Shown: in pieces, positions 20,806-32,153 of the stretch
Numbering within the stretch: the first letter of the stretch is position 1
Layout: every line of letters starts with the position of its first letter
Assembly (NCBI RefSeq): GCF_030272615.1
Contig: NC_081415.1
Coordinates: forward strand, 193,920,695 to 193,984,694
Origin: Cryptomeria japonica
Taxonomy: Eukaryota > Streptophyta > Pinopsida > Cupressales > Cupressaceae
Length of the DNA stretch: 64,000 bases
Direction: 5' to 3'
The notes under the pieces: generated by a model
Databases searched by the model: none
Told to the model about the DNA's origin: nothing
The model's input: the letters and a program-made list of their open reading frames with translations, nothing else
Program-made: the position numbers and the translations under genes

Positions 20806-22855
20806 CATCGTGGGCACAAACCAACATCATGATTGCATTTGGGTGGGTATTTTTATGGTAGGCATGCTCCTATTGTGCCTCCCAATGCATCAGAATGTCG
20901 AGAACCACACCCTACCTATGTGATCTCTCAAGTGCCTTGAGTCCAAAAAATTGTCAAACTTTGACAAACAGTTTCTCGCAATCCAGGATGCATATGATCG
21001 ATCTTTTTGATCATATAGGGTCACATGAGGGTCATCTACAATGACCTATCTCGATTTCTAATGACTAGGATCCATTTTCAAATGGTAGCATTTTTTCACC
21101 TGTTGCAAAAACCGTCAGTGGCATGCAATGCAAAGTTGCAAGATAGGCTAGATTTGATTATTTTCATCATGGGCACAAACCAACATCACGAGCACATCTG
21201 GGTGGGTAGGTTTACACTAGGCATGCTCCTTTTGTGCCTCCCAATGTGTCGGAACATCAAGAGCCATACCCTACCAACACGATCTCTCAAGTGCCCTGAG
21301 TCCAAAAAATTATCAAACTTTGATAGATAGTTTCTCGCAATCCATGATGCATATGATCAATCTGTTTGAATCTATAGGGTCACATGAGGCTCTTCTATAA
21401 TGACCTATCTTGATTTGTGATAACTCAAAGTCATTTTCAAATGGTAGCATTTTTTCACCTGCTGCAAAAACTGCTAGTGGCATGCAATGCAAAGTTGCAA
21501 GATAGGCTAGATTTGATTCCATTTTCTATGGGCACAAACCAACATCATGAGTGCATCTTGGTGGGTAGTTTTACACTAGGAATGCTCCTATTATGCCTCC
21601 CAATGCACCAAAACGTCAAGAGCCATACCCTACTAACGCAATCTCTCAAGTGCCTTGAGTCCAAAAAATTATCAAACTTTGACAAATAGTTTATTGCAAT
21701 ATATGATGTATATAATCAATACATTTGAACCTATAGGGTCACATGAGGCTCATCTACAATGACCTATCTCAGTTTCTTACGACTAGGAGCCATTTTCAAA
21801 TGGTAGTGTTTTTTCACCTGCTAGAAAAACCGTCATTGGCATGCAATGCAAAGTTGCAAGATAGGGTAGATTTGATTCCATTCATCATGGGCACAAAGCA
21901 AAATCACAAGAGTATCTAGGTGGGTAGGTTTATGCTAGGCATGCTCATGTTGTTCCTCCCAATGTGTCGGAACATTGAGAGCCATACCCTACCAACGCGA
22001 TCTCTCAAGTGCCATGAGTCCAAAAAAATGTCAAACTTTGACGGATAGTTTCTCGCAATATATGATGCATATGATTGATCCATTTGAACCTATAGGGTCA
22101 CTTGAGGTTCATCTACAATGACTTATCTTGGTTTCTGACGACTCGGAGGCATTTTCAAATGGTGGCATTTTTCACCTGCTGCAAAAACCGTTATTGGCAT
22201 GCAATGCAAAGTTGCAAGATAGGCTAGATTTGATTTCATTCATTGTGGGTAAAAACCAACATCAAGAGAATTTATAGGTGGGTAGTTTTATGCTAGGAAT
22301 TCTCCTATTGTGCCTCCCAATGCGTCAGAATGTCAAGATCCATACCCTGCTAGCGCGATCTCTCAAGTGCCTTGAGTCCAAAAAATTATCAAACTTTGAT
22401 GGATAGTTTCTCACAATCCAGGATGGATATGATCGATCCATTTGAACCTATAGGGTCATGTGAGGCTCATCTACAATGACCTGTCTCATTTTCTGATGAC
22501 TCTGAGCTATTTTCAAATGGTAATATTTGTTCACCTACTGCAAAAACCATCAGTTGCATGCAATGCAAAGTTGTAAGATAGGCTACATTTGATTCTGTTC
22601 ATCGTGGTCACAAATAAACATCACAAGCATGTCTAGGTGGGAAGGTTTACACTAGGTATGCTCTTGTTGTGCCTCCCAATGCGCTGGAAGGTCGAGAGCC
22701 ATACCCTACCAACGCGATCTCTCAAGTGCCCTGAGTCCGAAAAATTATCAAACTTTGACAAACTATTTCTCACAATCCAAGATGCATATGATCGATTTGT
22801 TTGAACCTATAGGGTCATGTGAGGCTCATCTAGAATGATTACCTATCTCGGTTAT
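20806..22855. repeat. Tandem array, 359-bp unit, about 5.7 copies
   Basis: The landmark GGGTCAYRTGAGG occurs at 21018, 21377, 21736, 22095, 22453 and 22812, that is at intervals of 359, 359, 359, 358 and 359 bases. Each unit also carries TTTTCAAATGGTAG, GGCATGCAATGCAAAGTTG, GGGCACAAACCAACATCA, a pyrimidine-rich CTCCYATTGTGCCTCCCAATG and GATCTCTCAAGTGCC. Copies differ by scattered substitutions, often C/T or G/A. The first copy is partial and the array breaks down after about 22853. Short frames inside it (21025-21330 and 21417-21689) are the same frame repeated and show no sign of selection. Confidence 0.9.
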
Positions 22856-23801
22856 CTTTCTGGTCACCCCAAAATGCTTGTCATTCATTTCTAATTCTAT
22901 TGCTATCAAGGCGCCCTCTACAAGCCCATTCCTAACAAACTATTCTAATATGAGGGAGAAGGGAGGCAAGCAAAAAAATGCTAGCTCTCCTCCATTCTCA
23001 CTCTATCTCTCCAAAGTGTCTTTTCTCTCGTCCGAGACAAAAAGAGGCCTTTTTCTCTTCTAGCCTGCTTCAAACAATCCAAATGCCTTATTTTTGCTCT
23101 CCTCCCTAAATCCCCAATACCATAAATTCATGTCATCCTATTCTAGTCCCAGGGCAGCTGCAACAATGTTTTATCAGGACAAAAAAATACAGAGGATCAA
23201 GTACAGTGATACTAATATATATAATTTATTGTAACTTGGCAGAACATAGCCAAAAGAAAATGGTGTCAACAGTTGATGTACATTCACAAGTTTTAGGGCT
23301 AATGCCAGAGTTATGGTCTATACACCTCTAAAATTCTTCCTTCCCAAGCTCTCTAATTGCAAACCCACCATAGGAAAATCCAAAACTCCCACTTCCAAAT
23401 GTGGCTTATCTCAATGCCAAAACCAGCCTAGCTTATCACATCACATAAACTCAAAACCCTTAAGATATTCAAAACATAGTCACATATATTCAAAAAATAG
23501 TCACATATATTCAAAAAATAGTCACATATATTCAAAAAATGTTTTGAAAATCATCTCATGGGCTTTTATACAAAATTTGGCATTTAAATATGTGTGAATT
23601 AGCTCATTGCCATTTAAATATATAAAATTTGGCATCTAAATATGTACAAATCAGCTCATGGCCATTTAAATATACAAAAGTATGTCCCTAAATATGTACA
23701 AATCAGCTCATGGGCATTTATATATACAAAAAATGAATATAGAATAATTCGCTAACAATATATACAAAATTCTCAAAATCATTCTACCCTAAACCGTAGA
23801 A
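22856..23801. repeat. Spacer with short tandem repeats
   Basis: No gene recognised. A 21-bp unit (AGTCACATATATTCAAAAAAT) is repeated about three times at 23477-23540. A longer imperfect repeat (CAGCTCATGGCCATTTAAATA) recurs at 23590-23730. Confidence 0.6.
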
Positions 23802-26744
23802 TCAATCAAGTGAGCCTTTTGGATCAGCTCTGACCCATATTGTGTCAAGTATTGCCTTGAGGTCAAATTCATGAACTTTCCATAAAATCTTGTTATGAGG
23901 TCTACCATGATACTTAATCAAATGAATATTTGTTGCAACAACAAGGTTGGAGAAATGAAGAATATGTATGTGTGTTTCAAAGTCCTCGAACAACCAAACA
24001 TCAGAATTCTTGATAGGGTATCTCCTAAGCCATGTACTTGTCATGACAATAGACCCTATTGGATACTCAATACCCTCTCCATCAATGATTGTGGTTGTCA
24101 ATTTTTTGTTAATCTTGATACAATGATACAAAAAGTAATACATTCCTTCTTCATTGTTCTCTTCTGCAACAACTACGTACACATGACCTACATATTATAG
24201 AATCATAATTAATACTAAAAATAATGTTTGATGTAAAAAAATGATCCTCAAAAATTTCCTGCAATAAAATTTACTCAAAAAATCACCTAGTTCCACTAGG
24301 TCGGATACATGATCGAAATCAACTGATGCTTCCATCTGGTTCAACAGCAGTGCTCTAGGAATTTGATAGGTATCAATGGGAAGCAACTATCTATAAGACC
24401 ATTTGTCAACCCACTCTTGTGATTCACATTCTTCCCACAAAAAATACATACATGAAGAGCAAAATCATGCAATCTGTCTAGTATATATTACCGGTGAACT
24501 TGCATTTGAACTTTGAAATGAGTGCATGTCACTGGATCCTACAACTATACAACAATCTTGATAGTTTTCAATGTCAAATTCAATGATCAACCAAAAATAT
24601 CTATGAACCATTGATATACCTACATTACCTAGTCACATTGTAGAGTCACACCATCACACAATTGTTGTTGTATCTGTCAACTCAGAACCACCTTCGTACT
24701 TCAATTTTTCTCTAGCTAGGTCTCTTTTTACACATACTCCTACACCATCATGCTCTCCCTTTCCATGTCTAGCCTTAGCGAAATTCCAAAAAATGTTGTA
24801 TATTGCTTGTCACATACATCCTACTCAACCAATAGAACATCCTTGCATTTTTTAATTGTGAGGTGCAATTATCTGACCATATTATGTGTTGATTGTATTG
24901 TATGTTCCTTTCCCTTAAACTATCATAGAAACCATTAAAGCATCCTTGCACAAACTCTAACGAATTTGTACGATCGTCACTTATGTAGAAGTGATACTCT
25001 CTTACAACCTTTCTATCCTCCTCTGTGCTATTATCTGCATGCATGAATGCTATGTGTACAAAAATAGAAACTTGTGTAGAATGGTAATACATAGATTGCA
25101 CTTCATTTTAAGGTTGTTGTGTATAATTTTTAGCAAAATCAACTATAGAGACAATGGTACCAAGAGCAATTGTGTCCTTGCATAGCTTGAAATTCTCATC
25201 TAACCACCAAGATCTATGTCTATGCATTATGTACTCATAAACTAGTTTCTCTTTAAACATTCTCATAAAATCAGTTACACATATATCATTTTTCACTAAC
25301 TCACATCTCTCCAATTCTTTCCATGCTTAACCCCATATGCCATTGTCTTTTACTTTCCAAAAGATACTAGTTTCTTACCAATTTCATGTGTGCTATCCAA
25401 ATGTAGACATCTTGGAAAATGTTTCAAACCACCACATGTAGCACAAGAACCTTTCAAACACATCATCTTATAATAAATACAACGATCATCTATTTTATAT
25501 AACACACTTGAAAATTCTCTTGGTGACTTAGGAGGTGGTTGTATATTGCATTCCTACAAAACATCATTAATGTGGAAAGTACAACATATATGATGATAAA
25601 TATTATAGTGCATGGAAAATTTTATATGCATCCTACAACAACACATGGTGGGTACATGATTAATCTTAACATAAAAAGGTTTTTCCATTTCAAAGCATCT
25701 TTGACTAATTCTTATTTGAGGAAAATTTTGAAGGAATCTTTCATAAAATTTTGTTTGAGTCATATCCAAATAGTGTTTGGCATGTGGCTCATGATTTCTA
25801 GATCCAATTCTCCTTCCAACAACATCTCTTTGGTTAGGTGAAACCATTGTGTTGTTGTGCCAAAGAGTTTCAATTAATGTTCTTAGTGCATCATCAACAA
25901 CCTTGTCTTTGTGTGGTAGTCTACCCAAGAATGCCCAAAGAGAATTATTGTTAGGATCCTCTATTTTCTCCCACCTATCTAATGTTTTACGTAATGTTGT
26001 TCTACTTATTTTAATGACTTAGTTGTTTTTCTTATCAAACACTTTTTAAATTTTCTTTCTCATTATGGTTGATGTAATAACATGTCAAGTAACATTAGAA
26101 TCTTTAGTACATGATTTTGAACCAATATCTTGATATGCATCAAAAATATTTCTCACAATAATTCTTTTGCTATTAATTTTGTATGATATTAGGCCTAGAA
26201 TTTTCATTGTCTCTCTCAAATTCAAATTTTTAATCATTTCAACAATTAATTGGCATCTTACAGTTTGATTTAAGTTTTTAAAATAGTTTTGCCATATTCT
26301 TTTAACCATTCTTCTACAAATTCATTCATTCATTTTATCGAGCATTGGCTTCAAAATATTCTCATCGATGTCAATTATATACTTTGGTTTCCTATGAATG
26401 ATTCTAGGAGGTGTTAACATCAGTGCATTGCATGCATTAGGTACATTCATCACATCAAATAGAGCCGGTGTATGTTCATCATTGCATGCATTAGGTACAT
26501 TTATTGTATTAGGTTCATGCAGTAAATCAAATATTGTTGGTGCATCTTCATTGTTTGTTTGATTATTCATTGTGATCTCTTCTTCAATTGCATTATGTTT
26601 GTTTGGTAAATCAAATTGAGATGTTGAGGGTGACGTACCTTCTTGTCCCATTATTCTTATGTCACGTAATTCCCTCATGTGTTGCCTTTGTCTTTCCTTT
26701 TCAATCTCTCATTGTTCCATTGTTCCTCGCTTGTTCTTTCCCAT
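23802..26744 (-). pseudogene. Transposase-like gene, decayed
   Basis: Starts at an ATG at 26744 (MGKNKRGTMEQ, then a TGA) and breaks into segments 26678-26322, 26309-26085, 25928-25554, 25314-25108, 25101-24775, 24386-24195 and 24182-23802, with in-frame stops, frameshifts and perhaps introns. The N-terminus is polar with short repeats (NVPNACND and FDVMNVPNACN). The middle holds HAKHYLDMTQTKFYERF, NFPQIRISQRCFEMEKPFY and a Cys-rich VPTMCCCRMH. The segment at 25101 holds REYHFYISDDRTNSLEF and, some 33 residues on, IIWSDNCTSQLKNARMFYWL; acidic residues in such strands suggest an RNase H-like DDE/D transposase core. The C-terminal piece has GEGIEYPIGSIVMTSTWLRR. The superfamily was not determined. 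It is convergent with the nine-exon gene and lies between the inverted repeats at 17.05 and 37.1 kb. Confidence 0.55.
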
Positions 26745-27228
26745 CATTAATACCGGTTGTCCTAACTAGAATCATATTACATATATACGTAAACAAAAGT
26801 TCTTAAATAATCAAATAACCATAAAATTGGGCATTATCATTATTTTTTAAATCAAAACTATTAAACAATCACAATAGCATTGACCAAACTAATAAGAACA
26901 ACAATTCAATCATTTAAAATCATGCAAAACAAAAATTTCACTTACTTCTACATATAAAACTATCACAGAAGTGCAATAATAGTTGTAGTGGTGCCTTCAA
27001 CAACCTCAAAAACTTCTTTTGAGGTCATTGAGGTTGTTGGGAAACTAAAAGTATGTCCAAGAACTGTGTACACGGTATGTTCACTAACCTCATGTGTGCT
27101 TTTAGTCCCTAAAAATGCTCAACAGACCAACATCCATATTCTCAGTATGTCGTGCATGATTTTAACTTATCAAAACCCTGTACACATTACTTATTGTAAA
27201 TGAAATGTGAAGTAAAAGGGAGGGAGGG

Positions 27229-27230
<2 letters not shown>
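26745..27230. promoter_or_regulatory. Region upstream of the transposase-like gene
   Basis: AT-rich sequence without a supported gene. An inverted repeat, CAACAACCTCAA (about 26998-27009) with TTGAGGTTGTTG (about 27029-27040), could form a hairpin. Any promoter role is inferred from position only. Confidence 0.25.

Positions 27231-27288
<58 letters not shown>
27231..27288. repeat. (GA)n microsatellite
   Basis: About 29 uninterrupted GA units. Similar GA tracts recur at 34801-34850, 35398-35466 and 35798-35832, next to related flanking repeats. Confidence 0.95.
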
Positions 27289-27290
<2 letters not shown>

Positions 27291-27336
27291 AGATTAAGGA
27301 CATTCCATTATCTTTTGTTTTATAATATATTGGCAG

Positions 27337-27720
27337 GTGAGCAGGTTAGATTTTTTTTGGGCCATGTTTGAAGGGGATCTAATGGTTCAAAATAAGGGAG
27401 TGATTGTAATAAAAGAGGTGGGAGATAAGATTATTATGTTCCAAGTGGTATATAATGAGATGGGTAAACATAATATTGTGTTTCAGGTTGCAGGTTTCAT
27501 GAATGGAAGAGTAGAAGTGATATTGGAGGAGGTAGGAGGAGAAAGATTGAAAGTGTTTTTGAATTTTCTCTACACAAGAAAAGTGGGTGATAATGAAATT
27601 TTTCCCAATTATAAACAACTTGTGAGGATTGCAGCCAATTTTTAGATAAAGAAGTTGTTTACCAAGTTGAATTTGTGTATGGATGAGGTATGGAGGAAGG
27701 GAGAGAGGGGGAGCATGTTG
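27337..27720 (+). pseudogene. Possible BTB/POZ-domain fragment
   Basis: 103 codons open, then a TAG, then the same frame reads IKKLFTKLNLCMDEV. The run VEVILEEVGGERLKVFLNF, LYTRKV and QLVRIAANF followed by IKKLF matches the order of the later BTB helices (fLkflYTg, then LleaAdkYqIkkL). The N-terminal strand and helix are only weakly like BTB. There is no start context, intron or flanking domain, so this is probably a captured or degenerate host-gene fragment. Low certainty. Confidence 0.35.
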
Positions 27721-28089
27721 GTTTGTTATTTTTGTAAGCGGTATTGGTACTACTTTTTATATTGTAATAATGGTTCATCTTGCCACCTTAGGACACCATA
27801 TGACCCCTCAGGACATCATATGCTCCTAAAGGGTCATGTGGTGTGCTAAGGGGTCACATGATGTCATGAGGTGTTATGTGGGGTCCTAAGGGAGAGAGAG
27901 AGGGGGGGGATGGGAAAGTAGGGGAGATAAAGTGGGTAGGGAGAGAGAAAGAGTGGGGAGGGATAGAAGGAGATTGAGAGAGAGAGAGGGGGGGGGATGG
28001 GGTATGGAGGAAGGGAGAGAGGGGGAGCATGTTGGTTTGCTATTCTTGTAAGCAGTATTGGTACTTCTTTTTATATTGTAATAATGGTT
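27721..28089. repeat. Dispersed GTATTGGTACT...CCTTAGGACACCATATG repeat unit
   Basis: The block from GCGGTATTGGTACTACTTTT through ATGGTTCATCTTGCCACC and the CCCCTCAGGACATCATATG-like motifs to a GA-rich tail recurs at 28020-28094 and 35265-35440. A third copy was the target of the Copia insertion at 28090-34702. Confidence 0.65.
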
Positions 28090-28094
28090 CATCA

Positions 28095-29142
28095 TGTTAG
28101 GTCCCAGAGACAACTGAGAGGGGGGGTGAATCAGTTGTCTAATAAATTCAAATAAAAAACCATTAAACCAACACAATGCTTAATACTGGTAAACCAGTTA
28201 AGTATGTCAGTAGACAGTGTTAACAGTAAATTGCTATACCAGTAAAGATTAATGCATGAAACACAAACATAAAGTCATCCACAACACATAACACCAATAT
28301 TTGTACATGGAAACCCTGTAAGGGGAAAAACCATGGTGGGAAACCTTACCCACAATTAGATGATACTACTGCAGATAGTAAGTGTACATAAATGGGGTCT
28401 GCACATACAAAAAGGCCAATAGCCTAGAGCTAATTACTCAATCACAATCACACTGACTACAGTTGGATGGTTAAATCCAATAAGAATGTACTGCACAAAA
28501 TAGCATCTTCATATGTTGGATTCAGTACTGGTGTAATGCTGATATGCTTCTACAAAAACCTAGCTTCACCTTCAAATGATGTCTTCCTATATAACTCTGC
28601 TACATCTCACATATACCTTCTCTTAATTCTTTTTCACATTCCACATTCGATCTTACAAATAAGATCTTACATTTATACCAGAACCTAAGACCAATTTTAA
28701 TAGGTTAGCTCTACAAGATATTATGATAAAAACATTTTACAAACAATATAATATCCGATGCAATAATCGATTGAACATGTCGGCTTAATGCATTTACAAC
28801 AATAATAAATCCTCTCCATAGCGTGCCATGCTGATTTGGAAAAGATAAACCTATCGGTGTAACCCTAGGTAACCCTGGACCTATTTGTCGGTAAAAGAAA
28901 ATATGTAAATATGAATATACCAATGATTAATTCTTCAAAACAAAGTGTCCACACGATGTCTTCGACATTACCAAGTGTCTTCCATATCATTCCAAGTGTC
29001 GATGATCATTATATCCTGTCGGTGAACTATATACCAGTAACTATCCAATAGTTGCTTGCCAGTGAATGCTGCTGGATCTCCAAAGTGCTAGTGTTTTAGT
29101 AGGTGTTGACATCAATGACAAAACCATACCAAAATACCAACA
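28095..29142 (-). repeat. 3' LTR of the Copia element
   Basis: On the plus strand it begins TGTTAGGTCCCAGAGACAAC and ends ATACCAACA. On the element's own strand it begins TGTTGGTATTTTGGTATGG, close to the start of the LTR of the non-autonomous element at 4747. Confidence 0.9.
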
Positions 29143-29155
29143 ATCTCCCCCTTTG
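29143..29155 (-). other. Polypurine tract of the Copia element
   Basis: On the minus strand CCAAAGGGGGAGAT directly precedes the 3' LTR start TGTTGG. Confidence 0.85.
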
Positions 29156-29524
29156 GCATTGATGGCAACAAAAGATGGAAAAACCATCAAAGTGCCAAAA
29201 CAAAAATGCAAAATACCAAAAACTAACAATCTCTCCTAAACAACAATCTCTCCCCCTGGGAGCAACATGTGTTTATCCAAGGATTTTTGATACCAATCTC
29301 TCCTTAAAAGATAATGTGTTTTTCCATAGATATCTCTCCCCCTTTGACATCAAATGCCAAAGTTATAATAAAACCAAGTTCATATACAAAATACCAATTA
29401 ATTCAATATACCAACCAATGCCAATCAATACCAACCACTCCCCCTGAGAAGTAGCTTCCTCATCAAAGACCGGAGTAAAAGATTTGTCTTTCAATTATGC
29501 CAGTTGATGACAATCATCAACTGT

Positions 29525-31176
29525 CTAAGTCTCTACCAGTGGTGGTATGGATCCAAGCTGATCTTTGAGATATTCAAAAGTCTCCTTAGGCAAAAGTTTT
29601 GTGAAAATATCTGCAAGTTGTTCTTTAGTATTCACATAAACCAGTTTTATCTCATTTTCTTCAACTTTTTCTTTTAGAAAATTCAGTTTGATAGAGATGT
29701 GTTTTGTTTTAGAATGTAATACCAGATTCTTAGATATATCAATTGCTGCAGTGTTATCACAATATATAGTACTTGTGTACAATTAGTTGCTGCTGCAACA
29801 TATTCTGATTCTGCTATTGATAAAGATGTACAACTCTGTTTCTTACTCAACCAAGAAACTAATCTCTTTCCAAGAAAGAATGCTCCTCCAGTGGTGCTTT
29901 TCCTATCATCCACATCTCCTGCCCAATTTGCATCTATGTATGCACATAGATCAAAATTTTCATCTCTCGGATACCATAATCCAAGATTTGCAGTGCCTTG
30001 TAAGTACCAAAAAATCTTTTTTACTAGTTGATTCATGATATCGGGCTTGGTTTGTGTCAAATACAGTAAACCTCCTATCATAGATTTGTATCTAGTTGGA
30101 TTAACAGGTGTAGATTCATCCTTTTGAGATAATTTGTCATTTGTAGTCATAGGTGTGCTTACCGATTTAGAGTTTTCCATCCCAAATTTCTTTAGTAACT
30201 CTTTCAGGTACTTGGATTGACTAAAAAATATACCTTTGTCAGTCTGTGAAATCTACAATCCTAAAAAGAATTTTATTTCTCCAATCATAGACATTTCAAA
30301 TTCTTGTTGCATTTTAATAGAAAATTCCTTACATAATCCATCTTCTCCTCCAAAGATTATATCATCAACGAATACTTCTATAATCAAGATGTCATCATTA
30401 GTTATTTTGTAATATAAATTGTTGTCTGCATTTCCTTTAGTAAAACCAATCTTTAAAAGATACTTATTCGACCTTGCATACCAAGCTCTTGGGGCTTGTT
30501 TCAATCCATACAGAGCTTTTCTTAACCTGTAAACCATATCATTGTCATCTGTCAAATAAAAACCATCAGGTTGTTCAATATAGACTTCCTCTTTAAGATC
30601 TCCATTCAAGAATGCAATTTAATATCCATTTGATAAACCTTGTAGTCCTTGTGAGCTGCAAAGGCCAAGAATAATTTGACTACCTCAATTTTAGCTACCG
30701 GGGCAAAGGTTTCATTGTAATCAACTCCTTCTTTCTAAGAATATCCCTTACACACTAATCTTGCTTTATTTCTGACAACCTTACCATCTTCATTAAGTTT
30801 GTTTCTAAATACCCATTTGGTTCCAATTACATTTTTATCTTTAGGCCGGGGAACTAATTTCCAAGTATTATTTTTCTCAATTTGTCTTAATTCTTCTTCC
30901 ATAGCTGTAATCCAAAATTTATCTTCACATGCCTCATTAATAGATGATGGTTCAATTTGAGAAATAAGACATACCTCTTCATTTGCCAATCTTCCTCTTG
31001 TCATAACTCCTTTAAATTTGTTTCCAATTATCTGATCTTTAGAATGATTCAATCTTACATACCGAGGTGTCTTAGTTTGTTGTTGTTCTTCAATTACTGT
31101 GGAATCCTCTGATGGTACCGAGGTAACTGGATCTTCATTATGTACCGGTGGATTTAGTGTAGGTTCATTTGTCACA
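29525..31176 (-). pseudogene. Copia reverse transcriptase and RNase H region
   Basis: Segment 31175-30735 begins the reverse transcriptase (EDKFWITAMEEELRQIEKN, WKLVPRPKDKNVIGTKWVF, NKARLVCKGYS). After a stop and a frameshift, 30609-30253 continues with [32 protein letters not shown] and the catalytic FVDDIIFG (the YVDD box with Phe for Tyr). After another stop, 30180-29683 gives RNase H (LCAYIDANWAGDVDDRKST, GGAFFLGKRLVSWLSKKQ, SIAESEYVAAA) and 29782-29525 the C-terminal part (YCDNTAAIDISKN, EQLADIFTKLLP). The segments sit in order, so this is one decayed gene. It would copy element RNA into DNA and remove the RNA strand. Confidence 0.9.
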
Positions 31177-31178
31177 AC

Positions 31179-32132
31179 TTATGTTGATGGTTCAGAGTCT
31201 ATATACCTTGAAGTTCCTCTGAATTGTTCATCAATCTTTACATTTGTACTCTCAACAATTTTCTGCAATCTCTTATTAAAACATCTATATGCCTTGCTCT
31301 TAGATGAATAACCAAGAAATATTCCTTCATCACTTCTAGGATCAAATTTGCCAATATACTCATCTCTTCTAATATAACATTTATTTCCAAAAATTCTGAA
31401 ATACTTAAGAGTAGGAGTATTACCAAACCATAGTTCATGAGGGGTCTTACCAGTTTCACCTTTGATGTGAACTTTATTGAATGTATAGATGGTTGTGCTG
31501 GCTGCTTCTCTCCAATAAACACGTGGTAAATTTGCTTCAGATAACATACTTCTTGTTGCATCCAAGATAGTTATGTTTTTCCTTTCAACAACTCCATTCT
31601 GTTGTAGTGTCTGAGGTGCTGATAGTTGTCTTCTGATTCCATTCACTTCATAGAATGTATTAAATTCCTTAGATGTGAATTCTCCTCCTTGATCTAATCT
31701 TAGACATTTGATTTTCTTACCGGTTTCATTTTCAACCATTGCTTTGAACAGTTTGAACTTTCCAAGTGCTTTTGATTTTTCTCTGAGAAAAGTAACCCAA
31801 CACATTCTAGAATAATCATCAATAATTAGCATGAAATATCTATCACCTTGTAAGCTTTTCATTCTAGCTGGACCACATAAATCAGTGTGAATCAAATCAA
31901 GAGCATTATTGGATTTTTCTGGAATACTTTTGAAACTAGCTCTAACTTGTTTTCCAAATTGACATTCCTTACAAATTGTATTATGAGGTTTCACAATTTT
32001 AGGTAGATCTCTAACTGCCTTAGAAGTACTGATCTTCACCATGCAATCAAAGTTTACATAACATAGTCTCTTATGCCATAACCAACTTTCATCTATATGT
32101 GCAATCAAGCATGCCTTTTCACTGTTATTCAA
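31179..32132 (-). pseudogene. Copia integrase region
   Basis: A 317-codon open segment, in frame with the protease segment upstream and the reverse transcriptase segment downstream, separated from them by single stops. It begins with a GAG-pre-integrase stretch (LWHKRLCYVNF, CKECQFGKQVR). The catalytic triad is visible as HTDLCGP (Asp), CLRLDQGGEF (Asp; the neighbouring residues differ from the usual SDRGGEF) and NGVVERKN (Glu). PHELWFGNTPTLKYFRIFG and GIFLGYSSKSKAYR follow, as in plant Copia integrases. It would insert element DNA into the genome. Confidence 0.92.
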
Positions 32133-32153
32133 ATGAAAGATATTACCTCTAGT

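Noticed and set aside
21025-21689. Two similar frames of 90-101 codons
   Set aside because: They are the same frame in successive units of the 359-bp array; other units do not keep it open.
20806-22855. CRISPR array
   Set aside because: Whole 359-bp units repeat without unique spacers, and the context is a plant nuclear genome.
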